From Sva-07 sp963747375 (GTDB lineage Bacteria; Actinomycetota; Acidimicrobiia; Acidimicrobiales; Ilumatobacteraceae), in NCBI GenBank assembly GCA_963747375.1, contig CAVVFL010000002.1:124001-188000 (forward strand): 64,000 nucleotides of DNA, written 5' to 3'. Within the stretch, counting starts at the first letter, position 1. Each line of letters begins with the position of its first letter. This document shows positions 9,597-17,155 of this stretch, in pieces. Below the pieces are notes generated by a model. The model made no database searches. It was not told the DNA's origin and saw nothing but the letters and a program-made list of their open reading frames with translations. The translations under genes were made by a program, and so were the position numbers.

Positions 9597-10415
9597 GTGG
9601 CCCCCTCCTCGTCTTCCACCAAGAAAGCCGCCAAGCTGGCCAAGTCCGGCCAGGGCAAGAAAGTTCGCTTCCAGGGCGGAACGCTGTTCCCGATGGTCGT
9701 GGTGATCGTGGTGGTCCTCGGACTCGCGCTGGTGGTGTACGCCCGCCAGAGTCGACCCGCCGCCGATGCCTCGGCCCCGCAGCTGTCCGATCACTGGCAC
9801 CACGCGTACGGGTTCTACCTGTGTGACACGTGGTTCAAGCTCGAAGGCAATGCCGAGACGCAGGGCACGAGCGAGTTCAACCGAGTACCAGCGCACCGGC
9901 ATCCACAGCCACGACGACGGCCTGATCCACTGGCACCCGTTCACGTCGGCGTCCGTCGGCAGTCGCGCCAAGCTGGGCGTCTTCCTCGACACGTACGGCG
10001 TCGAACTCACCAATGACACGCTGACGTTCCCCGAGAACCAACGAGCAGCCCTGCCGTACCAGCAGGAGACCGGTGAGTTCAAGGAAGGCGAGACCACCTG
10101 CACCATCGACGGCAACGAGGAGAGCGCGGAACTCAAGGTGGTCGTGTGGAACAACTTCACCGACACCGACAACGGCACCACGTACATCGCCGATTTCAAC
10201 AACATCCGGCTCGACAAGGACCAGATGGTCGTTGCCATCGCCTTCGTGCCGGACAACACCGATGTGAGCATGCCGCCGTGGGCGCCCGATCTGCCCTCGC
10301 TCGGCGAGGCCGACGCCGGCCAGCAGGCTCCCGATGCGCTCACGCCGGCCTCGTCCGTCCCGGGTGACACCACGCCGGACACCACCCGGCACCATGCGGC
10401 ACCACGACGGGCTGA
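9597..10415 (+). CDS. Membrane-anchored hypothetical protein, extracytoplasmic domain (frameshifted)
   Basis: Not recognised as a named family. From GTG 9597 it has a basic, Ser/Lys-rich N terminus, one membrane helix (FPMVVVIVVVLGLALVVY, about residues 33-50), then an outside domain with HWHHAYGFYLCDTWF and, after a frame change near 9881, EYQRTGIHSHDDGLIHWHP. The His clusters could bind metal, but that is speculation. TYIADFNNIRLDKDQ and VVAIAFVPDN follow, then a Pro/Thr-rich tail. A second disturbance near 10385-10395 is needed to reach the stop at 10413-10415, which overlaps the next start (TGATG). It lies between a glycosyltransferase and a nucleotidyltransferase, suggesting a role in glycan export or assembly. 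Confidence 0.6.
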
Positions 10416-11413
10416 TGCGCGCGGTCGTCCTCGTCGGCGGATTCGGCACGCGGCTGCGTCCGCTGACGAACAGTGTGCCCAAGCCGATGCTGCCGATCGG
10501 TCATCGACCGATGATCGCCCGACTGGTCGACCGTCTGGCTCGTGGTGGCGTCAGCGAGGTCGTGCTGGCGCTCGGCTTCCGGCCGGAGCCGTTCATCGAG
10601 GCGTTCCCCGACGGACGCTGCGGTGACGTGGCATTGACCTATGCCGTGGAACCCGAACCGCTCGACACTGCCGGAGCGATTCTGTTCGCGGCCGAGGCGG
10701 CCGGCATCGACGACACCTTCGTCGTCGCCAACGGTGATGTGATGACCGATCTCGATGTCGGCGCCCTGATCGCGGCTCACCGACGATTCGGCGCCGAGGC
10801 CACGCTGCATCTGATCGGGGTCGATGATCCATCGGCGTTCGGTGTCGTCGATCTCGGTGACGACGGACGCATCGGTGCCTTCGTCGAGAAGCCGGCACCC
10901 GGAACCGAACCGAGCAACCTGATCAACGCAGGGACGTACGTGTTCGAGCCGAGCGTGCTCGCCCGGATCCCGCCGTCCACCAAGGTGTCGGTCGAGCGTG
11001 ACACGTTCCAGCGACTGGTTGCCGACGGGGGACTCTTCGGTCTCGCCACCGACGACTACTGGATCGATGCCGGCCGTCCTGAGCTCTACCGAGCAGCCAA
11101 TCTCGACCTGCTCGACGGCGTGCGGCGGTTCGATCGCTGTGAGGCCGTCTCGCCGACGGCGAGCGTCGCGGCCGACGCCACGGTTCGCAACAGCATCATC
11201 GGTGACCACGTCGTCGTGTCGGCCGGCGCCACCGTCGTCGACTCGGTGTTGCTGCCGCACGCCACGGTCGGCCGCGGGGCCAGTGTCGATCGTTCGCTCG
11301 TGATGGGTTCGGTCGGGACGGACAGCCACGTGACCGACTGCATGATCGGAGCTGATGGCGTGGTGCTCGACGGTGCTGCACTGGTCGGAGTGGCGATACC
11401 GGAACCGTCGTGA
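10415..11413 (+). CDS. Sugar-1-phosphate nucleotidyltransferase with beta-helix domain (mannose-1-phosphate guanylyltransferase-like)
   Basis: A 332-residue nucleotidyltransferase that couples a sugar-1-phosphate to an NTP. The N terminus carries the pyrophosphorylase signature GGFGTRLRPLTNSVPKPM, followed by VVANGDVMTDLD (metal-binding Asp), FVEKPAPGTEPSNLINAGTY and DDYWIDAGRPELY. The last 80 or so residues are hexapeptide-repeat-like (NSIIGDHVVVSAGATV). The VPKPM variant and the position resemble actinobacterial GDP-mannose pyrophosphorylases, so GDP-mannose is the best guess; that would supply the gmd gene at 14541. Glucose-1-phosphate specificity is not excluded. Its stop overlaps the following GTG start (GTGA at 11410). 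Confidence 0.82.
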   Translation: MRAVVLVGGFGTRLRPLTNSVPKPMLPIGHRPMIARLVDRLARGGVSEVVLALGFRPEPFIEAFPDGRCGDVALTYAVEPEPLDTAGAILFAAEAAGIDDTFVVANGDVMTDLDVGALIAAHRRFGAEATLHLIGVDDPSAFGVVDLGDDGRIGAFVEKPAPGTEPSNLINAGTYVFEPSVLARIPPSTKVSVERDTFQRLVADGGLFGLATDDYWIDAGRPELYRAANLDLLDGVRRFDRCEAVSPTASVAADATVRNSIIGDHVVVSAGATVVDSVLLPHATVGRGASVDRSLVMGSVGTDSHVTDCMIGADGVVLDGAALVGVAIPEPS

Positions 11414-12333
11414 ACGTCGTCGTGATCGGTGGGGCCGGATTCATCGGCTCGCATCTCGTCGATCGGCTGCTGTCGGAGGACCACACGGTGGACGTCATCG
11501 ACGACCTGTCCGCGGGATCGCTGGCCAACCTGGCCGATGCCCGGGCCTCGGGCAGCGGCCTCAAGATCCATCATCTCGACGCGACGTCGACGGAGGCCGA
11601 CTCACTGATCGGGATGCGTCGGCCCGATGTCGTCCACGTGCTCACCACGTTGCCCGGGTCCGATCAGCCGCCGGCCGCCCACGCCAGAGCGTTCCAGGTG
11701 ATGCTCGCGGCCCTCGAATCCGCTCGGCGTCACGGTGTCGGCAAGGTGGTCGTGGCCGTGCCGGCGACAGTGCTTCACGGTCACCCCACCTCGAGGGCGC
11801 TTCCGCTCAAGGACGTCGAGATCGGTCAACTCGTGCCGCGTGGTGTGCGTGGGGTGGTGGCGCGAGCGCTGGTCGACCTGCTGGTGTCGTTTCGCGACCT
11901 CCACGCCGTCGAATTCACCGCCCTCGCGATGGCGACCGTCTACGGTCCGCGTCAGCGCGCCGACGGTGGCGTCGTCGGGGCGTTCGTCCACGCTGCGACC
12001 AGCGCCACCGACCCCGTCTTCGACGGCGACGGCCGCCAGACACGCGATCTGTTGTACGTCGACGACGCAGTGGATGCGCTGGCCCGCGCCGGGGAGCGCG
12101 GCGGCGGCCTGCTGGTGAACGTCGGCACGGGAGTGCAGACCTCGGTCGGCGATCTCTGGGATCGCATTGCCGGGCTGGTGCCCGGTGCATCCGATCTCGC
12201 ACCGGTGCACGGCCCCGGTCGATCGGACGAACTCGGACGCTTCGCGATCTCTCCGGTGCGAGCCCGGATCCACCTGGCGTGGTCGCCGTGGACCGACCTC
12301 GACGAGGGCTTGGCCCGACTCGTGGAAGGCTGA
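11410..12333 (+). CDS. Extended SDR, NAD-dependent epimerase/dehydratase-like, lacking the catalytic Tyr-x3-Lys
   Basis: A 307-residue protein with the fold of UDP-sugar epimerases and dehydratases. The NAD-binding loop GGAGFIGSHLVDRLL (7-21) and DDLSAGSLANL (31-41) are present, and so is the later ATVYGPRQ (175-182) with DLLYVDDAVDAL. The catalytic centre is missing: where the family has a Ser-rich strand it reads PATVLHGHP (118-126), and where Tyr-x3-Lys should be it reads VPRGVRGVVARA (142-153). It is therefore probably a binding or regulatory relative, or uses a different chemistry. Coupled to the upstream nucleotidyltransferase by overlap. The frame is open throughout, so the loss is not caused by an indel. 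Confidence 0.8.
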   Translation: MNVVVIGGAGFIGSHLVDRLLSEDHTVDVIDDLSAGSLANLADARASGSGLKIHHLDATSTEADSLIGMRRPDVVHVLTTLPGSDQPPAAHARAFQVMLAALESARRHGVGKVVVAVPATVLHGHPTSRALPLKDVEIGQLVPRGVRGVVARALVDLLVSFRDLHAVEFTALAMATVYGPRQRADGGVVGAFVHAATSATDPVFDGDGRQTRDLLYVDDAVDALARAGERGGGLLVNVGTGVQTSVGDLWDRIAGLVPGASDLAPVHGPGRSDELGRFAISPVRARIHLAWSPWTDLDEGLARLVEG

Positions 12334-12334
12334 C

Positions 12335-13351
12335 TCAGCGCGCGCCGAATCGACCGGATCGTCGTGGTCGCAAGCTCCCGTGCCAGGTCGGGAGTCGACA
12401 TCACCGACGGGGTGATCACGCAGCGCATCCCCAGCGCCTCCACGTCGGCGGCGAGGTCGGCATCGAGGGGATCGATCACGAGGACCGAGGCGATCGGTGC
12501 ATAGAGGCGGGCCACGCCCAGGACCGATGCCTCGTGACCGAGTTCGGTGAGCATCCGATCAGCGGGCCCCTTCAGCGCTGCCCCTCCCACGATCGGCGAC
12601 ACTGCGACGGTGCGCTCGCGCCGCTCGGAGAGGAGTTCGTCGACTCCGGGAAGGGTTCTGATCGGCCCGATCGAGACGATGGGGTTCGATGGTGCGATCA
12701 CGATCGTGTGAGCCGATTCCAGCGCCCGTCGAGCATGGCCGGCGAGGCGGGCCGCCCCGTCGAAGCGGACCGACGTGACCGGCACCGAGTGGCGCAGCCG
12801 AACGAAGTAGTCCTGGAACGACACCTCGACGAGGCGCCCGTGGTCGTCGGTGATGGTCACGATCGTGCTCAGCCGATCGTCCGACATCGGAACGATGCGA
12901 ACGGGAACCTGCCATGCCCGGCGGATCTCGTCGGTGACCTCGGTCAGTGACGCACCCTCCGCGAGTCGAGCCGTGCGGAAGAAGTGGGTCGCGAGGTCAC
13001 GGTCGCCGAGATTGAACCAGCGCGGCGCTGCCGACGACCCGGCGGGTCGCACCGCTTCGTACCGTTCGAGGGATCCATCGCCCGCCACGACTCGTCGACG
13101 AGGCCCCAGCCGCGTTCGGGGTCGATGGCGCCGGCCAGGGTGTAGGTCACGGTGTCGAGATCCGGTGAGATCGACAAGCCGTGCAACGTGCAGTCGTCGC
13201 CGGTGTTCACGACGGCCGTGACGGCCGAAGCGTCGGCAACATCGTCGAGGTCACCGACGGCGTCGATCAGGCCGGCGAGGAATCGGGCGGCGCCGACACC
13301 GCCCGACACCACGGCGACCTGTGTCGGTCCGTTCGAGGTGTCGTGGTTCAT
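12335..13351 (-). CDS. cofD: 2-phospho-L-lactate/phosphoenolpyruvate transferase of F420 synthesis (frameshifted)
   Basis: CofD (FbiA) joins a phospho-carboxylic acid moiety to the deazaflavin Fo to give F420-0 or its dehydro form. The start is MNHDTSNG at 13351 with SGGVGAARFLAGL, NTGDDCTLHGLSISPDLDT and TYTLAGAIDPERGWGL. After a break near 13072-13080 (one base lost or two gained) the second frame has WFNLGDRDLATHFFRTARL, IAPSNPIVSIGPI and SPIVGGAALKGPADRML. That frame would run far into the opposite-strand epimerase gene. A stop at 12337-12335 lies in the frame of the original start, so a compensating indel near the 3' end is likely, giving about 338 residues. Start overlaps the stop of the upstream glycosyltransferase (ATGA). 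Confidence 0.85.
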
Positions 13352-14469
13352 CAGGTCACCTGGAGCCCACCGGCGAGCTCCTCGTAGGCCTGGTGGAGTT
13401 GTCGAGCGGTGTCGGCCCACGAGAACCTCGTGACGTTGGCGTGTCCACGGCGGACGAGCTTGGCGTACATCTCGTCGTTCGAAACGATCCAGTACAGATT
13501 GGCAGCGAGCGCCTCGGCATCGAGTGCCGGACTCAGGAGCGCCGCCGCGCCGGCGATCTGAGGGATCGAACCGGCCGTGCTGGCGACCACCGGGGTGCCG
13601 AGCAGTTGTGCCTCGAGGATCGGAAAGCCGAACCCCTCGTCGACGGACGGGTAGGCCAGAGCCCGGGCATGCTGCAGCAGCCAACGTTTCGTGGCGTCGT
13701 CGACGGGACCGGTGCGAATGACGCGTTCGGCGATCGGCGCGTCGAGCCGGGCGATGCTGCGGTTCACGGCGTCGGCATCGTTGCCGACCGCACCCGCCAT
13801 CACCAGCTTCACGGTCGGGTGCTCTCGGGCGAGGCGTCCGAACGCGGCGACGAGTGTCGGCATGTTCTTGCGCCGTTCGAGCGTGCCGACCGCAAGGATG
13901 AACGGGGCGCTCGTCAGATCCGGAAGCCCGCTGGGTGTCGATGTCGCGAGTGCACCGTTCGGTGTCGCCAACTCGACCGGCGGCGGCCCCAGGAGGACGG
14001 TGCGGACGCGATCGGTGCCGAGGAGTTCACGGACGCGGCGGCTCGTCGCATCGGAGCTGGTGACGACGTGGGCACCATCGGCGACGGCCCGACGCAGAAC
14101 GGCGGCGGCACGTCGGACGTCGGGGAGGGCGTCGGCGGGATGGTCGAGGAACCAACAGTCGTACACGGTGACCAGGCGTGGACACCGAGCGGGAGGTACG
14201 ACGTAGTTCGTGCCGTGGACGACGTCGGGGTGTCCCAGCAAGCGGTCGACCGGCGGTGAACGATGGGCCCAGATCCTGAGGGCCGCCGCCGCCGGGATGG
14301 GGAGGCGTCGTTCCGGCGGCCGGACGCGCGCCCGCATGCTCGTGACGTACGGTCGGAGTTCGACATCGGTGTCCGCACGTACCGCGTCGATGGTCCAGGC
14401 GACGGCGTTGCCGATGCCGGTCCGCGGCCCGTGGAGTGGTCCGGCGTCGATCGCCACGGTCAGGGTCAC
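13351..14469 (-). CDS. Glycosyltransferase family 4 (GT-B fold), mannosyltransferase-like
   Basis: A 372-residue GT4 enzyme on the minus strand. It opens with TVAIDAGPLHGPRTGIGNAV, has HGTNYVVPPA and TVYDCWFLDHP in the acceptor half, and FILAVGTLERRKNMPTLVAA plus YPSVDEGFGFPILEAQLLG (E-x7-E motif) in the donor half. The resemblance to mannosyltransferases of O-antigen pathways is general and does not fix the sugar. Its stop overlaps the start of cofD, so the two are probably co-transcribed although their functions are unrelated. Divergent from gmd, with a 71-base shared upstream region (14470-14540). No frame disturbance is seen. Confidence 0.87.
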   Translation of the reverse strand: MTLTVAIDAGPLHGPRTGIGNAVAWTIDAVRADTDVELRPYVTSMRARVRPPERRLPIPAAAALRIWAHRSPPVDRLLGHPDVVHGTNYVVPPARCPRLVTVYDCWFLDHPADALPDVRRAAAVLRRAVADGAHVVTSSDATSRRVRELLGTDRVRTVLLGPPPVELATPNGALATSTPSGLPDLTSAPFILAVGTLERRKNMPTLVAAFGRLAREHPTVKLVMAGAVGNDADAVNRSIARLDAPIAERVIRTGPVDDATKRWLLQHARALAYPSVDEGFGFPILEAQLLGTPVVASTAGSIPQIAGAAALLSPALDAEALAANLYWIVSNDEMYAKLVRRGHANVTRFSWADTARQLHQAYEELAGGLQVT

Positions 14470-14540
14470 GGGTGCACCGTCATGCGGACGGGCAGCGTAC
14501 CTGCGCTTCGGTGCGTCCGAGCCGTAGACTCGTGTCCCTT

Positions 14541-15543
14541 ATGCCCACAGCGTTTGTCACCGGTATCACTGGCCAGGATGGTCAGCATTTGGCGGAGTTC
14601 CTGCATTCGCAGGGTTATCACGTGTTCGGGATGGTGAAGGGCCAGAACAATCCGCGGGTGGAGCGGCTCCAGGCGGAGTTGCCGTTCGTGGAGTTGGTGC
14701 CCGGGGATCTGGCGGATCTGCCGTCGCTGGTCGGTGCGTTGCAGATGGCGCAGCCCGACGAGGTGTACAACCTGGGCGCGATCTCGTTCGTGGCGTTGAG
14801 CTTCTCGCAGGCGGAGTTGACGGCGAACATCACCGGGTTGGGTGTGTTGCGCATGTTGGAAGCGGTGCGGATGGTGGGTGGGGCGACGAACAACCCGATC
14901 CGCTTCTATCAGGCGTCATCCAGTCGGAGATGTTCGGTGAGGTGCGTGAGACCCCGCAGACCGAGTTGACGCCGTTCCATCCTCGTTGCGCCGTATGGGT
15001 GTGCGAAGGTGTTCGGCCATGACATCGTGGTGAACTATCGCGAGTCGTACGGGATGCACGCGTCGTCGGGGATCTTGTTCAACCATGAGGGCCCTCGCCG
15101 CGGGATCGAGTTCGTGACCCGCAAGGTGACCAACGCGGTGGCCCGGATCAAACTCGGGTTGCAGGACGAGGTGGTGTTGGGGAATCTCGACTCGAAGCGT
15201 GACTGGGGGTACGCCGGTGACTATGTGAAGGGCATGTGGTTGATGCTGCAGCAGGATGAGCCGGATGATTACGTGTTGGCGACCGGGGAGACCCACTCGA
15301 TCGAGGAACTCGTGCAGCGGGCGTTCGCCGAGGTCGGCATCGACAACTGGGCCGACTACGTGCGCCAGGACCCCAAGTTCCTGCGCCCGGCCGAGGTCGA
15401 CTTGTTGATCGGTGACGCCACCAAAGCCAAGACGAAGCTGGGTTGGGAACCCGAAGTCGACTTCCCGACCCTGGTCAAGATGATGGTCGCCCACGACCTC
15501 CAACTCGAAGCCACCAAAGCCGGCACTCCCCATCCCGGGCTGA
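14541..15543 (+). CDS. gmd: GDP-mannose 4,6-dehydratase (frameshifted)
   Basis: Gmd converts GDP-mannose to GDP-4-keto-6-deoxymannose, the precursor of GDP-fucose, GDP-rhamnose or related sugars. Visible: FVTGITGQDGQHLAEFL (NADP loop), LGAISFVALSF, FYQASSS, then RXPYGCAKVFGHD with the catalytic Tyr-x3-Lys, NHEGPRRGIEFVTRKV and GNLDSKRDWGYAGDYVKGM, all diagnostic. Two junctions (14919-14923 and 14985-14989) break the frame but sum to no net shift. The frame as given ends only at 15653, inside the flippase gene. A one-base C gain in the run before 15531 would stop it at 15541-15543 inside a palindrome, giving about 333 residues. Codon choice is richer in TTG, GGG and GTG than in neighbours, a weak hint of transfer. 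Confidence 0.83.
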
Positions 15544-15550
15544 GCCCGGG
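15534..15550. terminator. Odd-centred palindrome at the gmd/flippase junction
   Basis: Perfect 8-base arms (cccgggct / agcccggg) around a single central G at 15542. It lies between two convergent genes, where a bidirectional terminator is expected, and overlaps the probable gmd stop. There is no T-tract on either side, so simple intrinsic termination is uncertain. It also has the look of a short dispersed palindrome (REP-like). Confidence 0.55.
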
Positions 15551-15569
15551 TTGGTGCATCCGCAGCAGT

Positions 15570-16895
15570 TCAGGTTTCGAAGGGCATGTCGGTCATGGCT
15601 TCCAGCATCGACTGGGAACTCGGCAGCACCCCGCTGCGGAGTTGATGCCGTAACGCCAGTCCGAACACCACGAACGCGGCCAGCGACGACACGACGAGGC
15701 CGATCTCGATGCGTTGGAACACGTCATCGCTCGACAACCACGTTCCGAGCACGAACGTCGCCACACCGACAGCCCAACCGAGGGCGACGAAGGCGTGCCC
15801 CTTGAGGGCGATCACCGCCTGGGCCGTGGCCAGCGCCAGCATGAACACGGCGCTGCTGAGCGAGAGCATGGCCATCGTTCGCCCCGTGAGGTCCACTGCG
15901 TACATCGTGTTCAGTGCCCACGGCCCGAGGATGAAGGCTCCGATCGTGCCGACGACGCCGACGCCGACCACCACGAGCATCAACTGACGCAGGCCCGAGC
16001 GGAACTCGTTGAACTCGCCACGGGCGGCCTGCTGGCTCAGCCGTGGGAGCAGGGCGGCCTGCACCGCCTGGAAGAGGAACAGTGGGATGCGCGACAGCAG
16101 CACCCCGTACGAGAATGCAGTGACCAGACCGTCCGCGCCGTCCGGTGCGAGCAGGTTGGCGGCGATCGGGCCGGCGTTGAGCAGTGTCGCGGCGCACACC
16201 GAGCCGATCAGCAGCCATCCGAGGTTGGGGGTGACCTCGCTCCACTCGGCGGGCGGCCCGGCTTCGGTGCGCAGTGCACCCCGTTGGTACACGTAGGCGA
16301 CGGCGAACAGCGGTGAGATGGCGATCGCCATCCCGTAGGCGCCGACCGCGGTGACGCCGACGACCGCAAGCGCGACGCACAACAGAATTCGCACGATGCC
16401 GTCGGAGCCGAGCACGATGGCGTAGTCGCGGAACCGCCCCGTTCCCGAACAGACCCCACGTGCCATGTGCGCCGGGGCGTAGGCGGCGAAGGCGGCGATC
16501 AACGCCACGACCATGAACCAGTCGCCGTCGAAGTAGGAGGTGGCGATCAGCGGGCTGAGTGCGATGATGCCGATCGTGACGGCGACGACGAGCCACACAC
16601 CCAGGCCGACGACCCGGCGGACGACGGGCTGTCCGCCATCGCCCACTGCCCGACGACCCGACAGAGCCCGACCGAGTTCCTGTTCCAGGGGCAGGAAGAA
16701 GCCGGGAGCGAGGGCGAACACGGCGAACCACATCGACGCGAGCGGCGCGAACTCCTCGACGCCACCGACGGCGACGGTGCCGACCTTGAAGAAGGCATAC
16801 GTGGCGAGCCCGGCGATGAGCAGCGAGATCCCGACGGGAATCGTCCCCTCGGGCACGGAAGATCGCAGCTGGGCGGCGGGGCTGGTCGAGGACAC
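15570..16895 (-). CDS. Polysaccharide flippase, MATE/MVF superfamily (Wzx-like)
   Basis: A 441-residue integral membrane protein with about 12-14 hydrophobic segments spread over its whole length (for example LLIAGLATYAFFKVGTVAVG, TIGIIALSPLIATSYF, SSAVFMLALATAQAVIALKG). The length and segment pattern match the oligosaccharide/lipopolysaccharide flippase group, which turns lipid-linked glycans to the outer face of the membrane. Short loops such as SRIPLFLFQAVQAALLPRLS are typical of this group. It sits among sugar-activating enzymes and glycosyltransferases, so export of the locus glycan is the natural role. It follows the small membrane-protein gene at 16908-17114 by 12 bases on the same strand. 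Confidence 0.8.
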   Translation of the reverse strand: MSSTSPAAQLRSSVPEGTIPVGISLLIAGLATYAFFKVGTVAVGGVEEFAPLASMWFAVFALAPGFFLPLEQELGRALSGRRAVGDGGQPVVRRVVGLGVWLVVAVTIGIIALSPLIATSYFDGDWFMVVALIAAFAAYAPAHMARGVCSGTGRFRDYAIVLGSDGIVRILLCVALAVVGVTAVGAYGMAIAISPLFAVAYVYQRGALRTEAGPPAEWSEVTPNLGWLLIGSVCAATLLNAGPIAANLLAPDGADGLVTAFSYGVLLSRIPLFLFQAVQAALLPRLSQQAARGEFNEFRSGLRQLMLVVVGVGVVGTIGAFILGPWALNTMYAVDLTGRTMAMLSLSSAVFMLALATAQAVIALKGHAFVALGWAVGVATFVLGTWLSSDDVFQRIEIGLVVSSLAAFVVFGLALRHQLRSGVLPSSQSMLEAMTDMPFET

Positions 16896-16907
16896 GGGTG
16901 GTCGATC

Positions 16908-17114
16908 TTAGCGACGAAGACTGCGCTCGAACTCGCGCCGGCGAACCTGGATGCGCTGGTAACTCAGGAGCCCGAGACCGACGGTGACATACGCCGCATC
17001 CTTGGCGAGATCGACGGCCCGGTGCGAAATGGCGCTCGTGACCTGGTCGATCTGTGAGAGATCGAAGTTCGTGAGGTCGACGCAGGTGGGGTCGAGCCTG
17101 GTCCAACTGGCCAT
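16908..17114 (-). CDS. Small hypothetical protein with one hydrophobic segment
   Basis: 68 residues, not recognised. It begins MASWTRLDPTCVDLTNFD, continues LSQIDQVTSAISHRAVDLAK, has one hydrophobic stretch (DAAYVTVGLGLLSYQRIQ, about 39-56) and ends in an Arg/Glu-rich tail. I accept it as coding because it fills the gap, is only 12 bases upstream of the flippase on the same strand, and has normal local codon use. It may be an accessory membrane peptide. The divergent GT2 gene starts 42 bases away at 17156, so both promoters must lie in a very short space. Confidence 0.6.
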   Translation of the reverse strand: MASWTRLDPTCVDLTNFDLSQIDQVTSAISHRAVDLAKDAAYVTVGLGLLSYQRIQVRRREFERSLRR

Positions 17115-17155
17115 GACGGTAGGTTACCCAGCCACGTCGCTAGCCTCGCCCCATC

